From Pascua guehoae (lineage: Eukaryota > Basidiomycota > Tremellomycetes > Trichosporonales > Trichosporonaceae): DNA of 64,000 nucleotides. Below, piece after piece: positions 12,719-23,861 of this stretch. How positions within the stretch are numbered: the first letter of the stretch is position 1; every line of letters begins with the position of its first letter. The notes beneath the pieces were generated by a model. It saw only the letters and a list, made by a program, of their open reading frames with translations. It searched no databases and had not been told where the DNA came from. The stretch spans positions 815,425 through 879,424 of the forward strand of contig BCJX01000012.1 of the NCBI GenBank assembly GCA_001600415.1. Direction: 5' to 3'. The translations under genes were made by a program, and so were the position numbers.

Positions 12719-14010
12719 ATGGCCACCAAGACGCTCCCCGACATGATGACGTCCCTCCGCATCACAGCGGATGGCGACGTCGAGATTGTGGACCAGCTCC
12801 TGCTCCCGTACGTCGGCCGGCCCTGGTGTTCTTCCTGTCTCTGCTGATGACCCGTCAGCCACACGGTCAAGTGGGACAAGGTCGAGACGCCCGAGCAGGC
12901 GTTTGACGCCATCAAAACCATGAAGGTGTGTCTGTAGAGGGATGCTTGTGCTGGCAGAAATGTGCCAAGTGATAAAAATGTCAAGCTGACAGCCAGATCC
13001 GCGGCGCTCCGGCCATTGCGTCGTTGGCGGCGCTCTCTGTGCGGTCAGACCTGTCGTCGTCGTCGGTGCCCAAGTTTGCGACGCCTGCCGAGGTAGCGTC
13101 GCACGTTGGGCCGACTCTTGACTATCTCCAGTCGTCGCGCCCGACGGCCGTCAACCTCGGCGAGGCGATGGACCGTATCCGGGGCGTGCTCAAGTCTGGG
13201 TTTGTGGGTGGGGGTGAACCCGAGGCGGCGGCGCTGGTTGAGCAGGTCAAGGAGACGTGCTTTGCGGTGCACTCGGAGGACATGGCACGGAACCGGGAGA
13301 TGGGACGCCGGGGCGCCGAGTGGTTGTGGCAGCAGCGCGGCGAGGGCAAGGGCAAGAAGGGCCTCAAGGTGATTACAGTGTGCAACACGGGCTCGCTCGC
13401 GACGTCGGGGTATGGCACGGCGATTGGTGTTATTACGGCGCTGTACGAGGCCGACCACCTTGACACGGCCTACTACGCCCAGACGACGCCGTACCACCAG
13501 GGCTCGCGCCTGACGTCGCTCGAGCTCACCACCCTCCGCGTCCCCGCCTGCATGATCTGCGACACCATGCTCGGCTCGCTCATGCAGCACAACGACATTG
13601 ACGGCGTCATTGTCGGTGCCGACCGCATCGTCCGTAACGGCGACACGGCCAACAAGATTGGCACGTACCAGGCCGCAGTCCTTGCCCAGCGCCACGGTGT
13701 CCCCTTTGTCGTCGTCGCGCCCGTCACCACCGTCGACCTCAGCCTCGAGACTGGCAAGCAGATCCACATCGAGCAGCGCCCCCCAGTCGAGGCGACGCTC
13801 GTCCGTGGCCGCAACGTCGAGACGGGCGACATGGCCGTCGTCCGTATCTCTCCCGAGGGTGTTGGTGCCGGACCAGAGCCCTGGAACCAGGTCTACAACC
13901 CTTCCTTTGACGTCACACCTGCAGAGCTCATCAGCGCTGTCGTGACCGAGAAGGGTGTCGCCGTCCGCGCCGAGGGAGCAAACGCGATCGACGTTGCATC
14001 CGTGTGCTAG
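12719..14010 (+). CDS. MRI1: Methylthioribose-1-phosphate isomerase
   Basis: Three exons, 12719-12807, 12859-12925 and 12997-14010, give 389 residues, normal for fungal Mri1. The enzyme converts 5-methylthioribose-1-phosphate to methylthioribulose-1-phosphate in the methionine salvage pathway (cytosolic). The protein belongs to the eIF2B-alpha-like fold family. Diagnostic stretches are QLLLPHTVKW (exon 1/2 junction), IRGAPAIASLAAL at the start of exon 3, the catalytic-Cys loop CNTGSLATSGYGTAIG, and the catalytic-Asp segment IVGADRIVRNGDTANKIGTY. Both active-site residues are therefore present. The GAPAIA motif and the NGDTANKIGTY stretch separate it from true eIF2B subunits. A long antisense open frame inside exon 3 is a GC-driven shadow. 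Confidence 0.95.
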
Positions 14011-14749
14011 ATACGTAGACGAGCGGGTTGTCGATTTTGATTGGCACCATGCACATTAATGACATTACGATGTGCTCAAGGTGGTGGAATCAGTGGCGGT
14101 ATGTCCAGAAGCTTCCACTTGGTCTAAGGATTGTCCTGTGGCCAGCGTTTGGCGTCCAGGCGAACGACATGTCTATTCTGGGCCTTGCAACTGATGGATA
14201 CACAATCAGCGGGTCACATTTCATCGCTAACACTGGTTTGCTGCATTGGGCTTGGGCCAACAGCTCCAGCTCAGTAACGAAACGTCCACGGCGTGAAGGG
14301 GGATGGTTCGAGACGGCCTCACGCGGCCTGAAGGCCATTCTTCCCCATCGATGGCTGATCTACGCTCTCTTTGACAGATTTGATAGACCTGACGGGTTTG
14401 CAGATTTGGCGGCTATCGCAGCTGCTCAGCGATCGGCGATCAGCAAAGGATACGCGACTCGACATCTGCGTTGCATGTCGGCCTGTAAGCTCCACCACTG
14501 CTGACCACCGAGACGCGTACCATCAACGGCTACATCACGACTATATACTACACACCAAGTGCCAAGGACGCACAGCCTTGATCTACACCGAGTCATCTAC
14601 CTAATCTACAGGGCCACTTCCGAGATAAAAAATGTGTACGTGGATCGTGTATCACGATTTTCCCCGTGAGCCGCTCTCGCTCTCGCCTTTCTCTGGAGAT
14701 CTCCAAGCTCCACTTCCCGCCGTTTAGCACCACACCGCCACACACACTT
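14011..14749. other. Convergent 3' intergenic region
   Basis: This stretch lies between the 3' ends of MRI1 (plus) and the His/Asp-rich protein gene (minus). It is less GC-rich than its flanks and holds no supportable gene. Confidence 0.6.
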
Positions 14750-17700
14750 CTACTCGACACCATAATACCTGAGAGCGCCCTCGATAATCTCCCCGACCCT
14801 GGCCTTCCTTACCCCACCATCGTCGAGGCCCAGCTCGTCGTGCCACTCGCGCAGCTGCTCAACCTTGAGGCCGAGGATTTCGCGGGCCTCGTCTGCGCCG
14901 CGCGTCCAGAGCTCGAGGAGGGCGTCGGCTTCGTGCGCGAGCCACGCCTCGACGGCCTCGGCTGTTGCGGGGAGGTACGGCGCGATACCTGGCGGAGGCG
15001 CGAGTTGGTCTTGGGCGGTGCTTTTGGTGGTGTCCCCTTTGGTCCTGTCTGCCTTTGGTTTGTCGGCGCTGGGTTTGTCGTGGCCCTTGTGGGACTTTCC
15101 CAGGTTCCCATCACAGTCCTTGACCCAGCGACACTTGTCCTCGTCGCACACCCACTTGGGCGTACTCTTACCCTCGCTCTCTTTCCCCTTGACTTTCCCC
15201 ATGTTCCCGACGTTCCCGGCGGTGCCCTCGCGCGCAGCCAGGGCCGCGCGCTCGGCCTCGCGCTCGAGGAAATTCACATAGCCCGCCACGAGCCGGAACC
15301 GCTCGCGCGTCGCGGGCTCGAGGCCCTGCCACATAAACTTGGCCGCGAGCGCGTGGCCCCCAACACACTTTTGGAAGAGCGGGTGCTGCCCCTCGTCGCC
15401 TGCGACTTTGCTCGCTGCAGTGTACGCCGAGGCGAGCGAGTTGAACGACGCGTCGGCGGTCGAAAAGGACGACGACCACGGGGACAGGTCGCCCTCGTCT
15501 ACGCCTACGCCCACGCCCACGCCCAGGACTGTACGGACCGACCCGGCAAGCGGCGCGTCGGACACGTTGACGTCGGCGCCGGGTGACCACTCGGGTGGCG
15601 GGGGCGGCGGTGGGGCGCGGTCGGCGTCCCGCGAGGTGTGGCGGTGCCGCTCGTGGTCGTGCGGGGGGTCGTGGATGTGCTCGGCCTCCCGCTTGTGGTC
15701 GTGCGGAGGGTCGTGGTCGTGGTCGTGATTGTGCTCGTGCGCGATCACATCAGAGTCATGGGCGCCCACGTTGGACACAGCGGCATACGCGTGGAACATG
15801 GGCGGCGACCGGTCGCTCTGCCCTTGCCGATCGCGATCGTGATCGTGATCGCGGGGAGGGTCATGGTCGTCACCACGGTCGTGGTCGCGGGCAATCGTAT
15901 CGCCACCACGGCGCGCCGTTTCACGAGGAGGCGGAGTGGTGTAGACGTGCGATACCGGAGGCGACGTCTGTTCATTCAAGCCCCCAGATACGGGCGCCTG
16001 AACGTCGACCTGAGCCGCGGTTGCAACCCCACATTCGGCGCAAGTGGCCGGGTGGGCAGGCTCCACAGCAGTTACCTCCTGGGGGGAGGCAGGGGCAGTA
16101 GCGTACGTCGACGCCGTGGACGCAGCATAGTCCGAGGAACGACGCGAGACTGCGCCAGCTGCACCCGTCGAGGCATAGTGTGTGCTCGTGGTCGACTCTG
16201 TCGCGGTGCTCTGTGGCATACGCGGGAGGGACGAGGTACGATGCACACTGGACGTGGACCCGCTCGACTGGCGGGGGCGATGGATACTGGACGCCGTCGG
16301 GGTGGGAGGGACGGGCACCGAGACGAGGGACGGGAGCGCCTCGCTGACCTGGGCGAGGACCATGGCGGGCGTCAACTCTGGCTGCTTGTGGGAGATGGGC
16401 TGGGATGCGTGTGTGTGAGAAACGGGCGGGGTCGAGGTCGGGGCCGGGCGGTGTGGCGGTGCGGGGTGCGCCAGGTCCAAAGAGGACATGGTCGCATGGT
16501 GCGTACGCCCGTTTGACGTGGGGTCGTAGATGCCCGAGGCCACAGACGCGGTGGGGCGGGGAGGAATGGGGGGCAGCGACGGTGCCGCGGGCGAGACTTG
16601 TGCACGCGGCTGTGACGTTCGGGGCTCGGAATGAACCCTCTCTGCCGATGGCCGGACTTGGGCGCGCGCCGAGGGTGTCTGGCGCTCCTTGTCGGTCGTA
16701 GGTCCAGACTGCGGCCGCGGGCCCGAGACTGACGAGCGCGGCGTGGCTGTGGTCGGCGGCGTGGTTGTGGGCGACACTCGCACACGTTCCGTCTGCCTGT
16801 TCGCGCCCTCGGTCCGCTTGGATGCGGGAATCGACGCCTGCTTCTGCGGCGCTTGTTGGGGTGATGCCTTTGGCGACGCCTGCCTCAGCGACTCCTGTGC
16901 GGGCCCTGCACACTCGGAACAGGCGAGTTTCTCCACACACTGGCGACAGTCGACGTCCTTGGGGCCACTCTTCACCTCCTGGGCATCCTTGCTCTCACTG
17001 TCCTTGCCGCCACGGCGCTCGACGTCCTGGCAGGCGGTGTCTTTGTGCTCTCGAGTCTGGCTCGCTTCGCTAGACACAGTGGTCGACGTCGAAACGTCCC
17101 TCACGGCCTTTTCCTCGACACGGCCCCGCGCGACTCTGATCTCTTCGACCATCGCATCATACTCTTCCGGATCGACCTCGATAAACTCGCGGATCTGGAA
17201 GGCCTCCCCCTCGGCCGACTCGCGGCGCACAATGTCGACAATCGCGGCCCGGGCACGCGAGTAGGCCGCGTCGTAGCGTGAAAATTCGCCGTCATAGCTG
17301 ACCACCAGGCGGCGGTGGCGGAAGAGAGGGGAGATGGCGAGGGCCGGCGCGGTTGGCAGCGGGCGCGGGGCGCGGAGGCTGGACAAGGTCGGGGAGAGCG
17401 CTGAGCGGGCGGCTGTCTCGGGCGTCTCGGGCGCTGTACGGGGGGAAGTAGGCGGTGGCGAGAGAGAGGATACGGGGAATGGGAACGTGGTCGACATCGC
17501 GCGAGGCGACATTGGCGTTCCCGGCGGGGCGGCGGGGACGGATGGGGAAGTCGTCCCCTCCGCCACGAGAGAAGGGGCGAGGACGTCGGTCGATGCGCGG
17601 TCTGCACTACGGGCGAGGGCTGCAGTGACCAAGACCTCGTGCGAAGGCATGGCCGGACGCACAGGCGCTGTGGTGGTCGACGACGAAGTACCAGCCGCAG

Positions 17701-17992
17701 GTGGGGTCGATGGCGATTTCGGCGCCGACGAGCGAGCAGGGCGATCAGCCATGGCGTTCGAACCGTCGCACTCGTCGTTGTCTGTGGGAGGGGTTGGATT
17801 CTGCATCGTAGGCTCTTCAGTCGACGACGACTTGGACGCGGGAGGCGGAGTTGTAGCCACAGCTTTGACCACGCCGTCACTTGAAGCGCCTACGGGGGTG
17901 GGAGAGGTGTCCAAACGCACCCGCGACGACGACAGCGATGAAGACGGGGACACCGACCTCGACGACTTGGACTTGGGCCGCCGGCGGAACAT
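14750..17992 (-). CDS. Large disordered protein with His/Asp-rich repeats, unknown function
   Basis: A single uninterrupted frame encodes about 1080 residues from the Met at 17992, which has A at -3. An in-frame Met at 18067 adds 25 residues but has a poorer context. Most of the chain is Ser/Pro/Thr/Ala-rich. Two cysteine clusters stand out: CRQCVEKLACSEC (around nt 16950) and CAEC (around nt 16040). A His/Asp repeat region (HDHDHDPPHDH and similar, nt about 15620-15910) and a run of seven prolines follow. The last 200 residues look folded: a helix with ALAAKFMWQGLEPATRERFR and a C-terminal segment with LKVEQLREWHDELGL. The paired cysteines and histidines could bind zinc or another metal, but I recognise no named fold. 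Codon usage matches the neighbours. Confidence 0.7.
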   Translation of the reverse strand: MFRRRPKSKSSRSVSPSSSLSSSRVRLDTSPTPVGASSDGVVKAVATTPPPASKSSSTEEPTMQNPTPPTDNDECDGSNAMADRPARSSAPKSPSTPPAAGTSSSTTTAPVRPAMPSHEVLVTAALARSADRASTDVLAPSLVAEGTTSPSVPAAPPGTPMSPRAMSTTFPFPVSSLSPPPTSPRTAPETPETAARSALSPTLSSLRAPRPLPTAPALAISPLFRHRRLVVSYDGEFSRYDAAYSRARAAIVDIVRRESAEGEAFQIREFIEVDPEEYDAMVEEIRVARGRVEEKAVRDVSTSTTVSSEASQTREHKDTACQDVERRGGKDSESKDAQEVKSGPKDVDCRQCVEKLACSECAGPAQESLRQASPKASPQQAPQKQASIPASKRTEGANRQTERVRVSPTTTPPTTATPRSSVSGPRPQSGPTTDKERQTPSARAQVRPSAERVHSEPRTSQPRAQVSPAAPSLPPIPPRPTASVASGIYDPTSNGRTHHATMSSLDLAHPAPPHRPAPTSTPPVSHTHASQPISHKQPELTPAMVLAQVSEALPSLVSVPVPPTPTASSIHRPRQSSGSTSSVHRTSSLPRMPQSTATESTTSTHYASTGAAGAVSRRSSDYAASTASTYATAPASPQEVTAVEPAHPATCAECGVATAAQVDVQAPVSGGLNEQTSPPVSHVYTTPPPRETARRGGDTIARDHDRGDDHDPPRDHDHDRDRQGQSDRSPPMFHAYAAVSNVGAHDSDVIAHEHNHDHDHDPPHDHKREAEHIHDPPHDHERHRHTSRDADRAPPPPPPPEWSPGADVNVSDAPLAGSVRTVLGVGVGVGVDEGDLSPWSSSFSTADASFNSLASAYTAASKVAGDEGQHPLFQKCVGGHALAAKFMWQGLEPATRERFRLVAGYVNFLEREAERAALAAREGTAGNVGNMGKVKGKESEGKSTPKWVCDEDKCRWVKDCDGNLGKSHKGHDKPSADKPKADRTKGDTTKSTAQDQLAPPPGIAPYLPATAEAVEAWLAHEADALLELWTRGADEAREILGLKVEQLREWHDELGLDDGGVRKARVGEIIEGALRYYGVE

Positions 17993-18363
17993 TGTGAGCG
18001 CAGAGCCGGGATGGGTGTCAAGACTGAGCGACCAGAGTATAAGTACCGGTAGGTCAGTGTTTGGCATTGGCGACGGGGATGGGGGAGGCTACAGGGAACG
18101 GGAGAAACCCAGGCTGGCCCCAGGCTGGAAAGCGCAATGACGATGGCAAAGGAGGGAGTAGTGAAGGGCACGATGACGATGGTGAAGGACACGGTGCTAA
18201 CGAGGGGCACAGTTGAACTGGGCGCACAGGCTGCGGCACAGCCGCGCCTGCTTGAACACCGATACAGTTCTGGCCCAGTCACTCGTGTGGATTGCGGGTA
18301 TTGATATTGGCATACTCAGAAGACCACATCGCCGTGACCAAGAGCAAAGTCGTGGTTGCGCCT

Positions 18364-18364
<1 letters not shown>

Positions 18365-18420
<56 letters not shown>
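18365..18420. repeat. Poly(C) homopolymer, 56 nt
   Basis: An uninterrupted run of 56 C lies upstream of the His/Asp-rich gene. The length may be imprecise because long homopolymers are error-prone in sequencing. Confidence 0.95.
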
Positions 18421-21400
18421 AGCTCACCTACAACAACCCACCAGTCCGCCCCGCTGATAGATACGTCATCGTACTAATTTATTAATGGCTGAAACCCCTC
18501 GGGCACAGCCGTCACAACGCTGAGAGAACGTGTAGCAGCAGAAGCTCGTATGATACCTAAAAAGCATTGAACCCTAGGGCACGTGTCCATACGCTGAATC
18601 GAACAGCGGTCTCAACAGAGGTTGTTAGCCACAATGTTGCGTACTCACCACTATACTATATGAACCGATGGTAAACTCTACAAGAGAACTTGCCACACCG
18701 GCTCGAAGTTCGTATGAAACGCAGTGAGCCCAAGAACAGTGTCAATGACGAGCTGTTGGCTGTTGGGCAACTTGCAATGACCTACCCCCGATGCTCGATG
18801 TCTAGCCGTTCAGTTTGTTTCGTCTTGAAGACATTGCAACCTACCACGCCGACGTCACTCATCTCCTTGCGTCTCGTTTCATGGTGACCCCTCGTGCGCC
18901 TCAAACGTCCCACCTGCGTGGCATGAAACCACGGCGCATTCTCGCGGTAAAAGAGTATGGCGGCAACTGGTGGTAACGGACTGTCGTCGCCGAGCCACTA
19001 TCTCATCGGCATCGTTTATCCCATCGATCCAAGGTGTTGTCCCGGAATGACACCGACCCGGCCCGAGAACGACTGTGACATTTGGTATCGACAACAGGCA
19101 CTTTGGATGAAGAGTGAGGGGAATTGGCCGATGACAATAAATCGTTATTGACAACACGCCGTCGTGTGAGATTGACATTGACGAGCGTGAGCGATTGTCA
19201 ATGAGAGTTCATCTGTCGGGAGCATGACGAGACAAACAGTCAAAATAGAGCCGAGCTGGCCACGGTGAACGAACATGTGTCAAGCGGCTATGGGCGGCAT
19301 GGCAAGTGCCGGCGGCACGGATGGAGCACCGGCTCGCACCACTCCTAGGTCGCGGCAAGTGAAGGCAAGCGCGTAAAGCGTTGGCGGTAGATAATGTCCG
19401 TTCGATACCCGCGCGGTGTTGTGCCGCACCGCAAGCGCGGCAAGCGCGGTCGTGGCGTGGAGATACCGGATACCGCGCGGTGCATGCGTGGCGGTGACAG
19501 CCGCCTTGCCGTCCACGGTGCGAGGGGGTGCGTTATCGGGCCGTGTTGGGTGGTGTACACTTCCGACCGTCTGCACGAAAAAAAAAAAACGCGGGCACGC
19601 CGGCGGCAGGCTGAGCGCATGGATGGTCCGCAACCGAGCGGATGTGTGCGGATGTGCGGATGTGCGGTGCGCCAAAATACCCCGAACGGCAGCGCCGCAG
19701 GAGCGCAGATTTTAGACGGGCCAATTAATGTCGCGTATCGCCCGGCGTGTCCGGCTTTGTGGCGGCAAGATAATGTCCCGAGGGCTGTCACCGAGCATTT
19801 TCCGCAAGCGATACTAGTTCCTATTGGTCAACACCGTGGCTCACGGGGCGGGACTCGCCTCGATCGCTTGGTTGGACCCATGTCCGCACCGATACCCCGA
19901 TGTGCAACTGCCAACCGAGACCTAAACCGAGCTCAAACTTTCCATTTACGCCGCGGACGGCGGTGGCGCCGCCGGTCACCGGAGCCCGGCGACCGCAGCG
20001 GATTTGCGCCGGCGACCGCCTGGCCGCCGACGTTGTCCCGCAACCCCGACACTGGGCCGCCTCCGACACTCTTCCGGCGTTGATCCTCCGGATCGTCGCT
20101 CCGCCTGTCCCCCGGCCATGTTCCGACCATGTACCGGAGCTAGTGGTCGGCACACAGCGGCCCGCGCCGCATAGCATGTTGATACCGTCGGTCACGGAGA
20201 ATTCGCCGTGTGTCCGGGCCACGCGTGGTTGCGTGGGGGGCAGATTAGCCCGTATTCTCCATCGGCAGCCGCCCCTAGGCAGGAGGACGGGCCATGTGGT
20301 GCAGAGGTCAGCTATCGGGCCGTTCACGTGTCCATTCGCTGGCCTGCACACGGTGTAGCGTGGGCCATTCGCGACCAAGTGGAACACGCCACGTTGTGGG
20401 CCGCGGACGGCGTTGATCTGCGAGGCCATCGACGGGTGTCGGCGTCGACGCCGAGTGGGCCAATCAATTGCGCTATTGTGCCCCATGTTGTCGGTTGGCA
20501 GACGCCCACACGCACACGCCCACGCGCCCACAGGCTTGCAGGCGCCATGTTAGCCACGTGTGCACACATGGCACCCAATGCCTGCCCCAGGCGTCCGCCG
20601 CCAAGCCATAGCGCCCATTCGAGCCAAATGTTGCCAACGACCGTCCACTCGCTTGCAGGCCGACCATGCGCCGTCCTCCCGAATTCTGACATGCATTCTG
20701 CCGATCTCGCCGATCGGCTCGTGGGTTCGGTACACATTGTGCCGATCACACCGCCGCCACTACGTCAGATAACCTTGTTTTGCCCGAGGAGCCACCGTCG
20801 AGCCGGCGTGTCACCCCGCTTCCGCTCGGCTATCCCGCCGCGGCACACGCAGGTGACCTTGCATAAACGATTCCAGCAACATGTTTGGTCGAGAAGTTCA
20901 GTAGGCGTCCAGAACCGCCGAACACATTGCCGCAACTAGCCCCGCAATACCGCTGCAACTGCCGAACAGGCCGGTTTGTGCACATGGCAAAACTGCAAAC
21001 GCCGTGGTTACCCCGTCGCTTACCGCTGGTTGGGAATCGATGTCGGTTGCGATCACATGCGTCATTGCCAAGACGCCGGTTGCCACAACTGTGCGGCAAC
21101 GGACGCCATGCGCGCCATGGAATTGCGCCGCGCGTACCCGTACCCATGCGACACACCAGATATGATCCGCCCCTACGGTATCTCCAACGGCGAGAGGCAG
21201 TTGCCGCCGGCAAAGTTTGGCAGAATGGGACCCGAGTTGCAAAATGACCGCCCTCGTGACCCCTCGCTGTGGCGCCGAATTGCAATCTTGGCGCGCGCAT
21301 TCAGCCAAGTGCACACCCACGGTGCTGTTGCTAAATGCCCATGTGCGATCGACGCGTTCATTTGGCCACCGGCGACTTTGTCGTCGGCGACCTGACGGGC

Positions 21401-23352
21401 TTGAGGAAGTACCTCGGCCCGACGGCGTCATGGACATGCAGACCAGGCCGGCGCTGCCGCCGAGGCGATCGCCTCTGCAGCGACGGGCCGATTGGCGCTA
21501 CCACGCAAGGAGTATTAGCTTATGCTTGCTCGGATGTGTTCCGAGACGCACAGCGGCAGACACGTGGGGCAGGTATGACCGGTCAGACTGGCGAAATTTC
21601 ACGCCATGCCGCTTGACGCACGGTGCGGGGCCCGTTCTGCATCACACGAAGCCCGCCCGTCGCCCAATCTCAAGCGCAGATACGTCTCTTCCCGCCGCGT
21701 CTCCGGCTCAATTCTGCTCGGTAGATAGTCGCATAGACTTGTAGGACTGCTCCCGACGCCGAATTGATCCTCATACTATCCGGAGTGGTCCCGTATTTGC
21801 GGCGCACACCCCGAGTTTAGCCTGTGCCAAGCACTGTAGTCGTGGACGGACCTCGTGTTCAGCCCCGAATATCCTGCGCAACGGGGTGGACGGGTGCCCC
21901 ATATCCATGGGATATCCGACGCACATCCACCCCGCCGTGGGAATTGCTGCCTATCTTGCGTCAAACGGCGCGTCGCCCTTCTCCTTCGGGAGGATTACGG
22001 CGCCGTTTGTTGCTGTCCACGCCGAAGATTGCATCAATGGTGGGCAAGTGAGCGCTTCCTCGGAGCAAGAGGAGAAATGAGCCTGCCGGGGAAGAAATCC
22101 TCGGCGATAGGACCTTGCAGCCGGTGGGCATCTGGTCCCAACGTCGCTCTCGTTGGGATATTGTGGCGCCCCGTTCGGCGGTTTCGCACATTCGGTGTAA
22201 ATGACTGAGATGCATGTTCGTGGAAGCCGCCGTAATGTCTGCAAAGGGACATGTGTTAACCCGGTGCCGACGCCGAGGATGAGTACATCTCTCATGATCC
22301 GTAGGCATAAGTCTCCCGGCTGCTGAGATAGCACTTGCCCACTGAAACCTTGAGTTTTTTTTTTCAATACCCACGGCGAGGACCGTGCGTGGGCACGTGT
22401 CACAAGGCGGCAATGGATATCGCGTTGGACAGTCAGACATGGAGGGTGCCAAGTGAGGCATGCGTATCGCTGGCATGCGTATCGCTGACGACCTAGAACA
22501 TACGGGTCTACATACAAGCCCCGAGTAGCTCGCAGCATACCTTGGGACCCAGTTCAGCATGACCCCGTCGGGATGCTCGTGAACGCAGTTATTCTCCGTT
22601 AGTCTAACTGCCCACACTGGGCCCACTGCACACCCACTCAGACGTTGGGTTTGCTGGACCGTGTGGTGCCAAGACGGCGTCTCTCCCGTGGCGGTGGACC
22701 GAAATTACTTGCCTAAGGCCCTACGGCGCGTGTCGCCGAATGGGACGTACCTCCGTCCGGCAAGCAGATGGAAAGCACGCCGGATTACTGTAGAGATAGG
22801 ATGCAGTCGCGGTGACCACCGCAGGCGTGACACCAACGCTTGCTGCTCTTGTCAAGCTGTAGCGTGCTCGGTAATACCATCAAGTTGTGCTGTCTCGATA
22901 TCTCCAGCCATCCCCAGCCATCCCCAACCATCCCAGAATACTTCCAAGAGATAAGTCTGGGAGATCATCATCATGGGCGCGCCCTAGTCCCTACCGATAG
23001 CGTCTCCTTCAACAGCGCTGGGGTGCTTGCTTGGCACACAACACGTATTGAAGTGGAATGAGCTTCATGAGGAAGGGAAGCGCACCGCGCATGCCCAATG
23101 AGTACCTCCATTGCCTTGGTGTTCTATTATCGCTAGTGCTGCCATTCCGATACTCCCCGAGGTGGTCATCGTACTATTAACTGATCGGTCAAGAATTCGA
23201 CCTTGAGCTGTCCGCTTGATGTTGTCAACCTCATGTCACCTTTTTGCCACACCCAAGGGGGCCCATTTACGTCAGGTATCAGCGTATGTCTAACCTCTCA
23301 AAAGGCAATGGCACGAGGCAGAAGATCACGCTCCAATGACTTCCGTGGGGCG
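18421..23352. other. Gene-poor zone with a CpG-rich block of unknown origin
   Basis: No gene is supportable. From about 19300 to 22050 the composition shifts to dense CCG/CGG and CpG, unlike ordinary spacers here. Open frames of 150-240 codons occur on both strands, but none shows a recognisable reverse transcriptase, integrase or transposase motif. Small landmarks are an A12-type run near 19580-19591 and three GCGGATGT units near 19638-19665. Outside this block (18421-19250 and 22600-23350) the sequence is ordinary intergenic DNA. A degenerate mobile element is possible but not shown. Confidence 0.4.
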
Positions 23353-23409
23353 TATGACCCAGTAGGCAGAGTGTTCGATGGTTAGGTGTTCAACACCGAG
23401 CATCGAGAT
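23353..23409 (+). pseudogene. Decayed partial copy of tRNA-Asn
   Basis: Bases 23353-23384 match the D-arm and anticodon-arm 5' half of the intact tRNA-Asn (from 23541) at about 25 of 32 positions. CATCGA at about 23401-23406 matches the 3' side of the anticodon stem. Several differences are C-to-T or G-to-A. The A box is damaged (TGACCCAGTAGG instead of TGGCTCAGTAGG), and the T arm and acceptor stem cannot be found, so it should not be a working gene. Confidence 0.65.
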
Positions 23410-23535
23410 TTTTTTGGAGACCGAAACATGATAATGGGCGTGAACATGGGCGTGGACTGTTTCGCTCGGGCCCCTGCCGCTTCCTTCTGCCCAGGCTCTC
23501 CCTGCGCCGGTGCGCCGCACGAAGAGCCAAACACG

Positions 23536-23629
23536 TGTCCTATGGCTCAGTAGGTAGAGCATTCGACTGTTACGCAAGACACACATCCGTGACATCGAAA
23601 GGTCCTGAGTTCAAGCCTCAGTGGGACAG
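23536..23629 (+). tRNA. tRNA-Asn (GTT) with a 21-nt intron
   Basis: The cloverleaf folds completely. The acceptor stem is TGTCCTA/TGGGACA with discriminator G. The D stem is GCTC/GAGC, the anticodon stem TTCGA/TCGAA, and the T stem CTGAG/CTCAG around TTCAAGC. The anticodon GTT is at 23569-23571. A 21-nt intron (23573-23593) sits in the canonical place, one base 3' of the anticodon. The A box (TGGCTCAGTAGG) and B-box sequence (AGTTCAAGCC) are intact, and a TTTT terminator follows at 23636. A T at position 1 is uncommon; alternatively the acceptor stem starts one base later. Confidence 0.92.
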
Positions 23630-23833
23630 CTGTCCTTTTGTCCTCGGGCACAGTGAACAAGACGTCAAGAGCCCTGTGGTCGAACGCGGACGAGCGTCGG
23701 GCTGAGGGGGGAAGGGTTGGCCGGATTGGTGGTGGTGAGAGTTGAGAGTATCAACCTAGTACGTTGGTTGGGTGTCTCTCCCAGGCCTGTCTAGTGGACT
23801 TTCTGAAAAAGGCCCACAGCTAAAGCCTGTGTG

Positions 23834-23861
23834 GAGACGAAACTTTTGAAGTTGTCGTCTC
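23834..23861. other. Inverted repeat able to form a hairpin
   Basis: GAGACGAAACTT and AAGTTGTCGTCTC are complementary across a 3-nt loop with one bulged base, giving a 12-bp stem. It lies about 200 bp beyond the tRNA. No function can be assigned. Confidence 0.6.

Noticed and set aside
13045..13767. 240-codon minus-strand frame opposite MRI1
   Set aside because: It lies entirely within the well-supported MRI1 exon 3, including its active-site codons.
14666..15586. 306-codon plus-strand frame opposite the His/Asp-rich gene
   Set aside because: It is antisense to a longer frame with clear repeat structure and a folded C-terminus; the plus frame has no recognisable content.
19394..21744. Degenerate retrotransposon or transposase in the CpG-rich block
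   Set aside because: I looked for a catalytic YxDD-type motif, zinc-binding integrase spacing and terminal repeats and could not find a convincing one. CHNC-like fragments are too weak.
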